Notes: generated by a model from the letters alone, not told the origin. Shown: positions 42,979-52,534, counted from the first letter of the stretch. The stretch: 64,000 nucleotides of DNA from Acidobacteriota bacterium (GCA_013289875.1 JABCZC010000020.1:1-64000); one strand, 5' to 3'. Numbers and translations: made by a program.

Positions 42979-45900
42979 TTAAAAGACAAATTTCGCAGCC
43001 AGTTGCAGTATGCGGGGATTGTGCGCCGCTGTCGCCGTCAGGAATGTGGAGGTTGAGCAGTTGAGCGCGCCGTAGCAGGCGGAGTTGTCAAGCTGGCTGA
43101 ACTGCGTGTGATTGAAGACGTTAAAGGCCTCGGCGCGAAACTCGAAGTGCATTGCTTCGCGAATGGCAAAAGTTTTAAAGAGGCCCATATCGAAATTTGT
43201 GCGATGAGGAAAGGCGAGAACATTGCGGCCCGCGTTGCCATAGGTAAGCCCCTGCGGAGCAGCAAAGGCATCGCTATTGAACAGGCGCGGTCCCTGCACC
43301 CCAGCAGGATGCTTGATCGCTACCGGGCCGTGGATCGGACCGACGATGTCGGGGTAAGACTGAACAGACCCGGTAGAGGCCACAACCAGACTCTGGCCAT
43401 TGTTGCTGACGGTATTTCCGGTTCCCGCATTGTCAGCGTTCTGAGTGTTCACGATGCTGAACGGATTCCCTGACTGGAAGCCAGTCAGGTCGGAAACCTG
43501 CCATCCTCCGAGCAGCGAATGCAGGAGTCCGGGCTGTGTGAAGAATGGAAGGTCATAAACCAGACTCAATTCCAGTACATGCCGCTCGTCGAAGTTCGAA
43601 CTCGCCCAGCTGCCTTGCGGGTTGTAGGTGTTAACGACTTCTGTGACCGCCCCGTCCGACCCATCGTCGATCGCATGCCCATAGGTGTACGCCAGGCTTC
43701 CATTCAGGGGGCCGAAATACCTGCTGACTCCCACCTGTAGCGCATCGTATGTCGACTTGCCGATATTGTTGATGTGTGTAATGCCGCTTATGCCATAGAA
43801 CGGACGCGACGGATCGGCGGAGACTCCGCAGGCGATTGCCAGGTGGGTCGCAACCGTACCGGTAACCGGTTGACCATTCACGATGCCGGTATAGCCAGAG
43901 GCGGCAGTACCGGAGACGCTGTTGCAATCCGCGGCGGAAATAGCCTCGCCAGGAGCGTATGGATTGAGAGCGGGCGAAAGCGGCTGGAGCTGATTGTATT
44001 CCGTGCGAATAGGCAGTTTTCTGCCGAGGCTTCCCACATAGGCCACTTGCGCCACGATGTGGCCGGGCAGTTCCCCCTGCACCGCGAGGTTGAACTGTTG
44101 GACGTACGGCCAGACGGCATGGGTGGGAATGGCGGTCAAGCTGAGCGGAAACTCCAGTCCTGCTCCACCGATCTGGTTATAGGCGCTGAGGTTAAATTGG
44201 TTTGGGGTTTGCACCACAGGCGCCGAACCCTCCAGCGCCTCGGAGTTGCTCTCGTTCCCGTTGGTGTGCTCGAAGAAAATCCCGTAGCCTCCACGGACTG
44301 AGACTTTTCCATTACCGAAGACATCATAGGCAAAGCCGACACGCGGGGCGGGATTGAAAAGGTGCCCCGTCATGCAGCCTGGAGAGACTCCGTTGTGACC
44401 GCACTGGACCAGGCCGTTGAAGATGTTGCCGGACCCCGGTACGATGGCCCCTGCCTGTCCAGTAACCGACCCATCCTCGTCGATAATCGGGGCGGCTGCC
44501 GGGTTCCACGTCGCGGGTTCAAAGTTGCCTGACTGGTTGCTGATGTCCCCGTACGTCCCGAACATACTCACTCGCAGGCCAAGATTGAGCGTCAGATTCG
44601 GTGTTACTCGCCAGTTGTCCTGGAAATAGGGCTCAAAGATTTTGAAGCGATTGTAGTACTTGGGTTGCGCAGAGGTCTGGGAGAACTGCGCGATGCCACC
44701 CGTCAGCAAATCGGCGAAGGCGTTGCCGGTGGTCACTGTGGATGAGGTGCTGAAGGTCAACGTGCCCTGGTTGTTTCCGGTGCTCGGCTCATTCTTCTGC
44801 GCCGCGATGAAAGTGGCGCCGAAAAGAAACGTTTGTTTATTGAGCGTCTTGGTCAGACCATCTCGATAGGTATAAGTGGGATTGGAATTCTTCCAGGGGA
44901 AGTACCCGCTATTCACCGTGAAGCCGCCGCTATATGCCGTTCCCCCAGTAAGCACGATCGAAGGCAATACTCCTCCGTAACCGTTGTTGAAGAAGCCGCC
45001 GGCGGTAAAGTTCTCCCGTCCTATGCCCGGGCTAATATTGAGCAGAGTGATGTGGTCGGTCGTGTAGTCGGCAACGAACTCGTTCACCAGGGACGGGGAA
45101 GCGGCGTAGGTCAGACTGGCCACCATGTCGATGCCCGGCCCGGCAAAGCTGTTTTGCACGGTCGGAAACGCATTGCCCTGGAAGGTTGGAGAGGAACTTA
45201 CCGTAGCCCACGAATCATAGATAAATCGGTAAAAACCGCGCCACTTATCGTTAACGACTTCATCGATCCGGAAGAGTTCCTCGCGGTTCGTTGTGAATTG
45301 CGCCGGCGAGGCCTGGTATACCGAGGATGCTCCGGAACCAATGTTAGCCGCTGGTATTAAAGCGAGCAGTGCTGTGCCATTCGGGTCAACAGGAACCTGA
45401 TTGTTGGGATAATAGACCCCGCCGCTGCCGGGGATAGTTGGACAGTTGGCATAGCTGCCCGTCGGATCGGGGCAAATATCCGAGAAATTGCCCGTGCGTT
45501 CCGCATTCGACGGAACCGCCTGGTTGAAGACCGTACCCGGCACGACCTCTTTGCGCCACTCCTGGGAGTAAAAGAAGAAGGTCTTCTTCTGCGCCGGGTT
45601 GTAGATTTTCGGTATATAAACCGGGCCGCCGATCGTAAATCCGAAGTCGTTCTTCTTGTACTCCGGCACCGTGGTCTGGAAGTAATTCCGCGCGTTGAAA
45701 ATGTTGTTCCGCACGAATTCGAAAGCATCTCCGTGGAAATGTTCGGTGCCGGATTTGGTCTGAGATAGGATCGTGCCCGAAGCATTCCGGCCATACTGCG
45801 CGCCGTAGTTGGATGTCAACACTTCGGTTTCCGCGACCGCGTCCACATCGGGATAAACGTTGAGGGTCGCGTTGCTGCCGTTGTCCATGATGCTGGCGCC

Positions 45901-46581
45901 GTCGAGTTCCCAGTTGTTGTACTCGGTCCGCCCGCCATTCACACTATATTCCACGCTGCCCGCGACGCCGGTCTCCCCCTCATCCTGTCCGGTATTGTTG
46001 ATTACCCCGGGAGAAAGCGTGACCAGCTGGGTAAAGTTGCGGCCATTCAGTACCAGCTGCGTGATCTGTTTTCCGGTAATGGTGAACGATATCTCGGGAG
46101 ACTCCGTCTGAACGGTACCTAGTTCGCTGCCGCTTACCTTTACCTCCTCGCTCACGGTGCCGACCGAAAGCCTTGCGTCGACTCTTTCTGTGCGCGACAC
46201 GCGCAGCACAATACCCGTGGCCTCGAACTTCTCGAATCCCGGCGCCGTCACCTGCAGAGTGTAGGTGCCCGCCGCGAGGGCTGGCACGGAGTATTCGCCC
46301 GCGCTGTTTGTCGTGGCTTTGAAGGCCGTTCCTTGCGCCGTGTCGATCAGCGTGATAAGTGCATTGGGAATAGCCCCGCCGGTTGCATCCGTCACCTGGC
46401 CATTGATCGTGCCGGATTGCTGGGCGAACAGCGAGCATGGCAGCGCCAGACTCAGTCCAAGCAGCAGGCAGCGAAGAAGTCTCGCCGACAATGGTACCCC
46501 TTGCTGTATGGTTCCACTCGGCTGAATGGGGCGTATAGCAGAAGATTGGCGATTCTCTACGGAACGATGCTCGAGATACAT
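42979..46581 (-). CDS. Carboxypeptidase-regulatory-domain TonB-dependent outer-membrane receptor
   Basis: 1200 residues from the ATG at 46581 (GGAGGT nine bases upstream); an ATG at 46644 is an alternative. Signal peptide (ending LPCSLFAQQ), then a CarboxypepD_reg-like domain (SGTINGQVTDATGGAIPNAL, AGTYTLQVTAPGFEKFEA), a plug (NGRNFTQLVTLSPGV, EVLTSNYGAQYGRNASG) and a large beta-barrel ending in LQLAAKFVF with a terminal Phe. This is the typical giant acidobacterial receptor. The nearby ROK kinase and LacI regulator point to a carbohydrate ligand. No SusD-like gene is adjacent. Confidence 0.92.
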   Translation of the reverse strand: MYLEHRSVENRQSSAIRPIQPSGTIQQGVPLSARLLRCLLLGLSLALPCSLFAQQSGTINGQVTDATGGAIPNALITLIDTAQGTAFKATTNSAGEYSVPALAAGTYTLQVTAPGFEKFEATGIVLRVSRTERVDARLSVGTVSEEVKVSGSELGTVQTESPEISFTITGKQITQLVLNGRNFTQLVTLSPGVINNTGQDEGETGVAGSVEYSVNGGRTEYNNWELDGASIMDNGSNATLNVYPDVDAVAETEVLTSNYGAQYGRNASGTILSQTKSGTEHFHGDAFEFVRNNIFNARNYFQTTVPEYKKNDFGFTIGGPVYIPKIYNPAQKKTFFFYSQEWRKEVVPGTVFNQAVPSNAERTGNFSDICPDPTGSYANCPTIPGSGGVYYPNNQVPVDPNGTALLALIPAANIGSGASSVYQASPAQFTTNREELFRIDEVVNDKWRGFYRFIYDSWATVSSSPTFQGNAFPTVQNSFAGPGIDMVASLTYAASPSLVNEFVADYTTDHITLLNISPGIGRENFTAGGFFNNGYGGVLPSIVLTGGTAYSGGFTVNSGYFPWKNSNPTYTYRDGLTKTLNKQTFLFGATFIAAQKNEPSTGNNQGTLTFSTSSTVTTGNAFADLLTGGIAQFSQTSAQPKYYNRFKIFEPYFQDNWRVTPNLTLNLGLRVSMFGTYGDISNQSGNFEPATWNPAAAPIIDEDGSVTGQAGAIVPGSGNIFNGLVQCGHNGVSPGCMTGHLFNPAPRVGFAYDVFGNGKVSVRGGYGIFFEHTNGNESNSEALEGSAPVVQTPNQFNLSAYNQIGGAGLEFPLSLTAIPTHAVWPYVQQFNLAVQGELPGHIVAQVAYVGSLGRKLPIRTEYNQLQPLSPALNPYAPGEAISAADCNSVSGTAASGYTGIVNGQPVTGTVATHLAIACGVSADPSRPFYGISGITHINNIGKSTYDALQVGVSRYFGPLNGSLAYTYGHAIDDGSDGAVTEVVNTYNPQGSWASSNFDERHVLELSLVYDLPFFTQPGLLHSLLGGWQVSDLTGFQSGNPFSIVNTQNADNAGTGNTVSNNGQSLVVASTGSVQSYPDIVGPIHGPVAIKHPAGVQGPRLFNSDAFAAPQGLTYGNAGRNVLAFPHRTNFDMGLFKTFAIREAMHFEFRAEAFNVFNHTQFSQLDNSACYGALNCSTSTFLTATAAHNPRILQLAAKFVF

Positions 46582-46669
46582 GGTGAGGACACCTCCATTA
46601 AGTCTGGCGACCGGACTTTCTCGAAGAGAGCTCTTTTCATTCATCTGCTCTCTTAATTAGTATTTCCAA

Positions 46670-46697
46670 AGATTAAAACGTTTTAATATATTGTCAA
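46670..46697 (-). promoter_or_regulatory. Promoter of the TonB receptor with LacI-type operator in the spacer
   Basis: Read leftwards: a perfect -35 TTGACA (46697-46692), a 16-base spacer and -10 TAATCT (46675-46670). A 16-bp perfect palindrome ATTAAAACGTTTTAAT (46672-46687), with the central CG typical of LacI-family operators, spans most of the spacer and overlaps the -10. Repressor binding would block RNA polymerase directly. The LacI-family gene at 49193 is the obvious candidate. Confidence 0.75.
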
Positions 46698-46800
46698 GCG
46701 AAAGTTTTTCTGTTTCTCGGCTTGTTCTACAACCACGCTTTGGGGGCGCGCACGCAGAAACTCTTCCGTCGGTAGACTTGCTTAGGAATGCGTTAAACCA

Positions 46801-48021
46801 TTGAGTATTCGAGACAAAGGTCGCTTGCTATTCCTCCTTTGCTTATCGCAGGGATTATTGGGCAGTGTGTTCAACGCGGCTCGGTACCTTGAGACTGGCT
46901 CCGAACAGAACCCGGTCGCCTCGACGTCCAACCCTGCAACCATTTTCCGCGAAGGCAAGGAGGCCATGCAGAGCGGTAAGCTCTCGCTCGCCGAGGAAGA
47001 CTTTCGGCGCGTAATCGCGCTGGATCCGAAGTCGAGTGCAGCCTATGTCAATCTGGGCGTTGTCTACATGCGGGAGAAGCGCTGGGATGACGCACTGGTC
47101 GAACTGAATAAAGCTGAATCGCTCTCTCCCGATGAGCCGGGCGTCCGCTTGAACATCGGGCTGGCATATTACCGGAAGAACGAGTTTGCTGCAGCCACCG
47201 AACCGTTTTCCCAAGCGCTTCAACGCGCCCCCGAATCTCTGCAGGCAAGATATCTTCTGGGACTTTGCTATTTCTTTACGAACAAGTACGAAGAGGCCGC
47301 CAACACCCTCGCGCCGCTTTGGCCGAAAGAGTCGGCCAATCTGAATTACCTCTACGTGCTTAGTATTGCGGCCAGTAAGTCCTCAAACTCCGCGCTGCAG
47401 AAGCAGGCCTTCGACCAGATGCTGGCGATTGGTCAGAATACCCCGGAGTTCCACTTGTACGAAGGCAAAGCATGGCTGGCCGAGGATGATACCAACAAGG
47501 CGCTCGAAGAATTTCTCGCGGCCGCCAAGTCGCGGCCGGATCTTCCTCTGGTGCACTACTTCCTTGGCCGCACCTACCTTGAACAACGCGCCTATCCCAA
47601 GGCTGAGGCCGAACTGCAAAAAGACATTACTATCGAACCTGACTTCGCCTACAGCTACGAAGATCTGGGAATTCTGTACGCCCGGCTCGACCAGCCAGAC
47701 AAGGCCGAGCGCTACTATCGTCAGGCAATCGAGCACAATAACACGCTGGTCAATTCGTATTTCGGCCTCGCCAAGCTCTACCGCGAGGCGGCTCGATACC
47801 AGGAGGCGCTGGAAATGCTGGATCATGCCGAAGCACTGGCGCCAAACAGCGCCAGCGTGCATTACACCCGAGGCCAGGTGCTGGAGCGCCTTGGCCAGTC
47901 CGCGAAGGCCCATCAGGAATTCGATACCGCGGCTAATCTGCTCAAGTCGTTCAACGATCGCCTGCAACAGGATTCTTCAGGCGACCAATCCGCGGACGCG
48001 CAAGATGCTGCCCAGCAATGA
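46801..48021 (+). CDS. Exported TPR protein
   Basis: 406 residues from a TTG start (no ATG fits; the start is uncertain). A hydrophobic signal-like segment (LLFLLCLSQGLLGSVF) precedes about nine TPR units, for example SSAAYVNLGVVYMREKRWDDA, PLVHYFLGRTYLEQRAYPKA and YEDLGILYARLDQPDKAERY. It probably makes protein-protein contacts in the periplasm. It is divergent from the TonB receptor, with the LacI operator between them, and runs in the same direction as the ROK and lacI genes. Confidence 0.82.
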   Translation: MSIRDKGRLLFLLCLSQGLLGSVFNAARYLETGSEQNPVASTSNPATIFREGKEAMQSGKLSLAEEDFRRVIALDPKSSAAYVNLGVVYMREKRWDDALVELNKAESLSPDEPGVRLNIGLAYYRKNEFAAATEPFSQALQRAPESLQARYLLGLCYFFTNKYEEAANTLAPLWPKESANLNYLYVLSIAASKSSNSALQKQAFDQMLAIGQNTPEFHLYEGKAWLAEDDTNKALEEFLAAAKSRPDLPLVHYFLGRTYLEQRAYPKAEAELQKDITIEPDFAYSYEDLGILYARLDQPDKAERYYRQAIEHNNTLVNSYFGLAKLYREAARYQEALEMLDHAEALAPNSASVHYTRGQVLERLGQSAKAHQEFDTAANLLKSFNDRLQQDSSGDQSADAQDAAQQ

Positions 48022-48122
48022 CCCGCGCACGGCTGGCGCTGGCGGGAATGCAGCGAATGCGACTTCGGGTATCGCGGTTGAGAGGCGAGAGTGAAGTGAG
48101 GCACAAATGAAATATCTGAAGA

Positions 48123-49067
48123 ATGGCTGGCCTCGGTATGAGCGATAGAACTAACGTCATCGCCATCGATATTGGCGGAGGCACCACCAAGCTCGCGCTC
48201 GTCGATCGCCGGGGCGCAATTCGGAATTGGCAAAATTTTCCAACTGCCGCATCGAGTGCCGCGGACTTCATTGGCAAGGTTGTCGCGGCAGCCCGCCAGC
48301 TACAGGCGGAAGCAGAGGAGCCCATTGCCGGGATATCCGCCGCGGTCGCCGGTTTCGTAAGCGCGGAGGGGCAGCTCGAGTACAACTCGAATTTGCCTTG
48401 GCTCGAGGGCACTCCAATCTCGGCTTTGCTCACCGAAAGGCTTGCCCTCCGAGTCCATGTCGATGCTGACTCGAATGCAGCCTGCGTCGCCGAATACATC
48501 TTTGGTGAAGGCCAGGGTCAAGGCCAGGGAACAGCCCGTTTCCTATGCCTGACCGGCGGCACGGGGCTGGGTGTCGGGATGATGGCGGAAGGCAAGCTGT
48601 TGCGTATTGCCCACGGCTGTCTGGGTGATGCGGGCCATATCATCGTCTCCCCCAATGGACCGCCATGCACTTGTGGCGGTCACGGCTGCGCCGAGGCCCT
48701 CTTGTCCACGGCATCGCTGGCCGCGCGATATGCGCAGATCAGCCAGCGGCCCGAAGACGATTTCCGCGCGCTGGTGGAAGACAGTGAACGTGGAGATTCT
48801 CAGGCGCGAGCATTGGTGCAGGAAGCGGGACGGTGGCTGGGAATCGCCGCCGCTTCGCTTGCCAATATTTTCCTCCCCGACCGAATTGTCATTGCAGGAG
48901 GTCTCTCGCAGGCAGGAGATCCCTTTTTTGCCTCCACGCAGGAGTCCTTTCGCGCCCATTGCGGACATTTTCCTCTTGCTCGCGCGTCACTCATGCGCGC
49001 AAGCACCGGCGAACATGCCACGCTCCTCGGAGCCGCCGCCTGTTTCTTCTATCCGGAGCTCCTATGA
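48123..49067 (+). CDS. ROK-family sugar kinase/glucokinase-like
   Basis: 314 residues. ATP-binding AIDIGGGTTKLALVD, catalytic-loop VDADSNAACVAEYIFGEG, FLCLTGGTGLGVGMMAEG, and the ROK zinc motif CTCGGHGCAEALLS. There is no N-terminal helix-turn-helix, so it is a kinase rather than a repressor. Likely phosphorylates a hexose or N-acetylhexosamine imported by the neighbouring receptor. Start could also be the ATG at 48138. Confidence 0.9.
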   Translation: MAGLGMSDRTNVIAIDIGGGTTKLALVDRRGAIRNWQNFPTAASSAADFIGKVVAAARQLQAEAEEPIAGISAAVAGFVSAEGQLEYNSNLPWLEGTPISALLTERLALRVHVDADSNAACVAEYIFGEGQGQGQGTARFLCLTGGTGLGVGMMAEGKLLRIAHGCLGDAGHIIVSPNGPPCTCGGHGCAEALLSTASLAARYAQISQRPEDDFRALVEDSERGDSQARALVQEAGRWLGIAAASLANIFLPDRIVIAGGLSQAGDPFFASTQESFRAHCGHFPLARASLMRASTGEHATLLGAAACFFYPELL

Positions 49068-49192
49068 ATCCGACATAAGGGCGCCGCTTAGCATTCGCTC
49101 ACCCGTACCCGGGTCTGTTGCCGGCGATCGTATCTCCAGGAGCAGCTTCTGAACGAGCTCATGTTCTAATCGCAGTCTAAGAGGTCACGCTG

Positions 49193-50290
49193 TTGCAGAA
49201 GCAAAAGCCCTTAACCAACCGCGCAACAATCATCGATGTGGCGCGTCTCAGCGGTTTTTCCGCCTCCACTGTTTCCATCGTACTGAACGAAGCGCCATTG
49301 TCCCGATATGTCGCCGCCGGCACGAAAGAACACATCCGCGCGGTCGCAACCAAGCTCGGTTACCGGCCCGACGCTTTTGCCCGTTCCTTGCGCAGTCGCC
49401 GCACCCACACGATCGGTATTATGGTTTCCGACATCTCCGATCCCTTCTGCACACTTATCCTGCAGGGCATCGAGAAAGCGCTGTATAAGACCAGCTATCT
49501 GCCCATCATCATGATCGCGCACAACCAGCGCAAACAGTTCGAGCGCCATATCGAGATGATGCTGGAGCGCCGGGTGGAGGGGCTGATCGTAGTTGCGAAT
49601 TGGCTGTTCGGCGGTTTCGACGTGCTCACGGACATTGAGAAAAACCAGATCCCCACGGTGGGTGTGGGACGCGACCTCACGGCCAGGCGGGTGCGCTCCT
49701 TGCAGGTGGATAACGAAGCCGGCGGCTATGCGGCGGCGCGGCACCTCTACGAGCTTGGCCACCGGGAAATCCTCGTCCTTCGGGGGCCTTCCGAACTGGC
49801 TGACAGTGAGCGTCGTTGGCAGGGAGTTCAATGCTTCGCCGCCGAAGCCGGTCTGCGGCTCGCTTCTCGGCGGGTCGCACAACTTGCGCCGGCGATTGAA
49901 CCGACTTCTGGTTTTGCCGAAGGCTTTCGCCTCACTTCGAAAATGATCGAGCGGGGAATTGACTTCACCGCCATCCTGGCCTTCGACGACCTGACAGCGC
50001 TCGGTGCAATCCGCGCTCTGCGCCAGGCTGGTCGTCAAGTACCCGAAAGTTGTTCGGTGATCGGGTTCGATGATGTTCCGCTCGCCGCCGTCAGTACGCC
50101 TGGCCTCACTACCATCCGCCAGCCCATGGAGCAAATGGGCCGTCTCGCGGCTGAGTGGGTGCTCGACTCGCTAAGCGCTCCAAAATTGACCGAGACACCC
50201 TCCGACCCCGCCACATTGCACCTTTTGCCACCGGAACTGATTGTTCGAGAGTCGACGGCTCCCCCTTGTTCAAGGACAGCCAGCAAATAA
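49193..50290 (+). CDS. LacI-family transcriptional regulator
   Basis: 365 residues from a TTG start with GAGG eight bases upstream. The N-terminal helix-turn-helix is ATIIDVARLSGFSASTVSIVLN, followed by the hinge (GYRPDAFARSLRSRRTHTIGI) and a periplasmic-binding-protein-like effector domain ending GFDDVPLAAVSTPGLTTIRQP. It likely represses the TonB receptor promoter through the palindrome at 46672-46687 and responds to a sugar. Confidence 0.92.
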   Translation: MQKQKPLTNRATIIDVARLSGFSASTVSIVLNEAPLSRYVAAGTKEHIRAVATKLGYRPDAFARSLRSRRTHTIGIMVSDISDPFCTLILQGIEKALYKTSYLPIIMIAHNQRKQFERHIEMMLERRVEGLIVVANWLFGGFDVLTDIEKNQIPTVGVGRDLTARRVRSLQVDNEAGGYAAARHLYELGHREILVLRGPSELADSERRWQGVQCFAAEAGLRLASRRVAQLAPAIEPTSGFAEGFRLTSKMIERGIDFTAILAFDDLTALGAIRALRQAGRQVPESCSVIGFDDVPLAAVSTPGLTTIRQPMEQMGRLAAEWVLDSLSAPKLTETPSDPATLHLLPPELIVRESTAPPCSRTASK

Positions 50291-50369
50291 CCTGCATTAA
50301 GTTTTCTCTTGACAACTAAGCGAAGGATCGCTTACGTGAGCTGGGAGTTTGTCGTGCTAGACTCCTCGG

Positions 50370-50825
50370 ATGAAGCCCACATCAGATGCGAACGGCATGC
50401 TCGCGGTTGCCCTCGAACAAGCCCGCATTGGGCTCGCCGAAGGAGGCATTCCGGTTGGTGGAGCAATCTTCCATCCCGACGGCACGCTGCTCGGCGCCGG
50501 CCGCAACCGGCTCGTGCAGAACGGTGACCCGTCGATGCACGGTGAAACGGATGCCTTCCGCGCCGCCGGCCGCCAGCCCAGCTACCGCGATCTGATCCTC
50601 GTCACCACGCTCGCGCCGTGCTGGTACTGCACCGGATTGATCTATCAGTTCCGTTTCAAGCAGGTGATCGTCGGCGACAGCGTCAACGCGCAAGGCGGCC
50701 TGGCGTTCCTGCGCGAGAATGGCTTCAATATCGTCGATCTGGCCTCGCCGGAGTGCATCGCTATGCTCGGCGAATTCCAGCGGACAAATCCGCACCTCTG
50801 GAACGAGTGCGTCGGCGAAGGCTGA
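50370..50825 (+). CDS. Cytosine deaminase-like nucleoside deaminase
   Basis: 151 residues of the zinc cytidine-deaminase superfamily: HGETDAFRAAG carries the metal His and the catalytic Glu, and APCWYCTG carries the PCxxC pair. The following FKQVIVGDSVNAQGGLAFL and short C-terminal helix resemble yeast-type cytosine deaminase more than tRNA adenosine deaminase TadA. Substrate assignment is an inference. It is followed closely by sua5. Confidence 0.8.
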   Translation: MKPTSDANGMLAVALEQARIGLAEGGIPVGGAIFHPDGTLLGAGRNRLVQNGDPSMHGETDAFRAAGRQPSYRDLILVTTLAPCWYCTGLIYQFRFKQVIVGDSVNAQGGLAFLRENGFNIVDLASPECIAMLGEFQRTNPHLWNECVGEG

Positions 50826-50833
50826 GCGCAGCA

Positions 50834-51916
50834 ATGCCCATGAAAACCCTGCGGCTCGAGGTCGATGCTGCCCATCTCAATTCCGATTCCTCGAAGGCAT
50901 CCATCGCCACCGCCGCCGAAATCCTTCAGAAGGGCGGAACCGTGGCCTTTCCCACGGAGACTGTCTACGGGCTCGGCGCAAACGCGCTTGATCCGGAGGC
51001 GATCGCCAAAATCTTCGCGGCCAAGCAGCGTCCGGCATGGGACCCACTCATTGTGCACATCTCCGATCGGGAAATGCTGGACCGCGTAGCACGCGTCCCT
51101 CCCGGCGCCGCGCTGTGGCCCCATGCAGCCCGGCTTATGGACGCATTCTGGCCTGGCCCGCTCACCCTTCTTCTGCCGCGTCATCCCGATGTGCCGCCCG
51201 CAGTGACAGCCGGTCGACCCTTGGTCGGCGTGCGCATGCCCCAGCACCTCGTCGCCCACGCGCTGATCCGCGCCGCGGGCCTGCCCATCGCCGCGCCCAG
51301 TGCCAATACCTTCGGCCGCATCAGTCCTACGCTCGCCCGCCATGTGGCCGAGGATCTCGACGGGCGCATCGACGCGATTCTTGATTCGGGCGAAACCACC
51401 CACGGCCTCGAATCGACTGTCGTTAATCCGAATGAAGACCCGTGTATTGTCTATCGCCCCGGCGTCATCACGCTCGAACAGATTCGCGCTGCCGGCGTAG
51501 ACGCCGTCGCGTATCGGGAGATCGCCCAGACATCCGAAGCCGAACCCGAATCTCTGCCCTCACCCGGCACCGCGGTGCGGCACTATGCTCCACGGGCGCG
51601 CCTTATTCTTGTAGATGGAGCAGGCGAGGAACAGATACGCGCCTTCGCCAAGGCTGTACTGGCCGAAGCAAGTTCAGGAGATCGGATCGGCCTGATGCTC
51701 CCGGATGCGTTTGAAAGTCCGGTACTCGGCCATGATGCGTTGGTCTATCGTTGGGGAGCGTGGCAGGACCAGGATGAGCTAGCCCAAAGGCTCTTTGCGG
51801 GACTGCGCTGGCTCGACTCTGCGCGAGCGGCGGTAATCATCTGTCCACTGCCGCCGGCGCGGGGCATTGGAGTCGCCGTCCGCGACCGTCTTAGAAAAGC
51901 CGCGCGGACCGGGTAG
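50834..51916 (+). CDS. Threonylcarbamoyl-AMP synthase (Sua5)
   Basis: 360 residues from the ATG at 50834 (or 50840). YrdC domain: GGTVAFPTETVYGLGANALDPEA, KQRPAWDPLIVHISD, GVRMPQHLVAHALIRAAGLP and SANTFGRISPTLARHV. A C-terminal Sua5 domain follows (SPGTAVRHYAPRARLILVDG), making it the long form. It makes threonylcarbamoyl-AMP for t6A, the step before TsaE/TsaB/TsaD. Confidence 0.95.
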   Translation: MPMKTLRLEVDAAHLNSDSSKASIATAAEILQKGGTVAFPTETVYGLGANALDPEAIAKIFAAKQRPAWDPLIVHISDREMLDRVARVPPGAALWPHAARLMDAFWPGPLTLLLPRHPDVPPAVTAGRPLVGVRMPQHLVAHALIRAAGLPIAAPSANTFGRISPTLARHVAEDLDGRIDAILDSGETTHGLESTVVNPNEDPCIVYRPGVITLEQIRAAGVDAVAYREIAQTSEAEPESLPSPGTAVRHYAPRARLILVDGAGEEQIRAFAKAVLAEASSGDRIGLMLPDAFESPVLGHDALVYRWGAWQDQDELAQRLFAGLRWLDSARAAVIICPLPPARGIGVAVRDRLRKAARTG

Positions 51917-51931
51917 AGCGGTCCTCGCAGC

Positions 51932-52414
51932 CTACTGGCCGCAGGCTTCGCCCACTTTATACAGATACTTGATGCTCGATTTATAGATCAGCGTGCGGCT
52001 TCCGTTTCGCACTTTGATCGCATTGCGGTCGTACCACTCGATGTAGCCCTCGATCAGCTCCCCATCTTCCAGGACGAACGCCATCAGTGTCTGCGTCTGG
52101 ATCTGCTTCTGGAAGTAGAAGGCCTCGGCGTGCGAGCTTTCATCTGCCGACGAAATCGTCATGGCCTCGTGGTGCGCAAGGATGGGCGACTCGCCCCGTG
52201 GGCCCAGGCCGCGTTCCCTGAACGCGCGGACGGGCAGCGTCGGACGAACCAGCTTGCGCGGGCCATGTGTGTTGCCAGTTATTGCCTGATCGCCCTCTTT
52301 GCGGTCTACATGACCGGGAGCAACAGCGCGCGGACCGCCGGCTGGGCGCACCGGCAGCAAGTCTGGACGTACTTCATGCAGGCCCGTGACAGGGATGTGA
52401 GACGAATTCGCCAT
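51932..52414 (-). CDS. Hfq-like RNA chaperone with long N-terminal extension
   Basis: The last ~65 residues are an Sm/Hfq fold: AEAFYFQKQIQTQTLMAFVL, DGELIEGYIEWYDRNAIKVR and LIYKSSIKYLYKVGE, matching Hfq's Sm1 and the YKHA-like Sm2 (here YKSSI). Upstream is a basic, proline-rich extension (RKLVRPTLPVRAFRERGLGPR) that I recall in acidobacterial relatives. Starts: ATG 52414 (used, about 160 residues) or 52162, which would keep only the Sm part (about 76 residues). It probably binds sRNA or mRNA. Confidence 0.75.
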   Translation of the reverse strand: MANSSHIPVTGLHEVRPDLLPVRPAGGPRAVAPGHVDRKEGDQAITGNTHGPRKLVRPTLPVRAFRERGLGPRGESPILAHHEAMTISSADESSHAEAFYFQKQIQTQTLMAFVLEDGELIEGYIEWYDRNAIKVRNGSRTLIYKSSIKYLYKVGEACGQ

Positions 52415-52516
52415 AGCTCTCAGGGCAATACTGAGCACGTGAGATGCGGTTACCTGCCACCGCCGTCGCCTGCGCAGAGCGCCGTTTGTTAGATTTTCTT
52501 ACCGCTAATATAGCTG

Positions 52517-52534
52517 AGATATCGTCGAATATCT
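52517..52534. promoter_or_regulatory. Inverted repeat AGATAT-N6-ATATCT between hfq-like and methyltransferase genes
   Basis: Six-base arms AGATAT and ATATCT flank CGTCGA in an AT-rich stretch between divergent genes. It could be a regulator site or simply part of a promoter. No regulator can be assigned. Confidence 0.25.
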
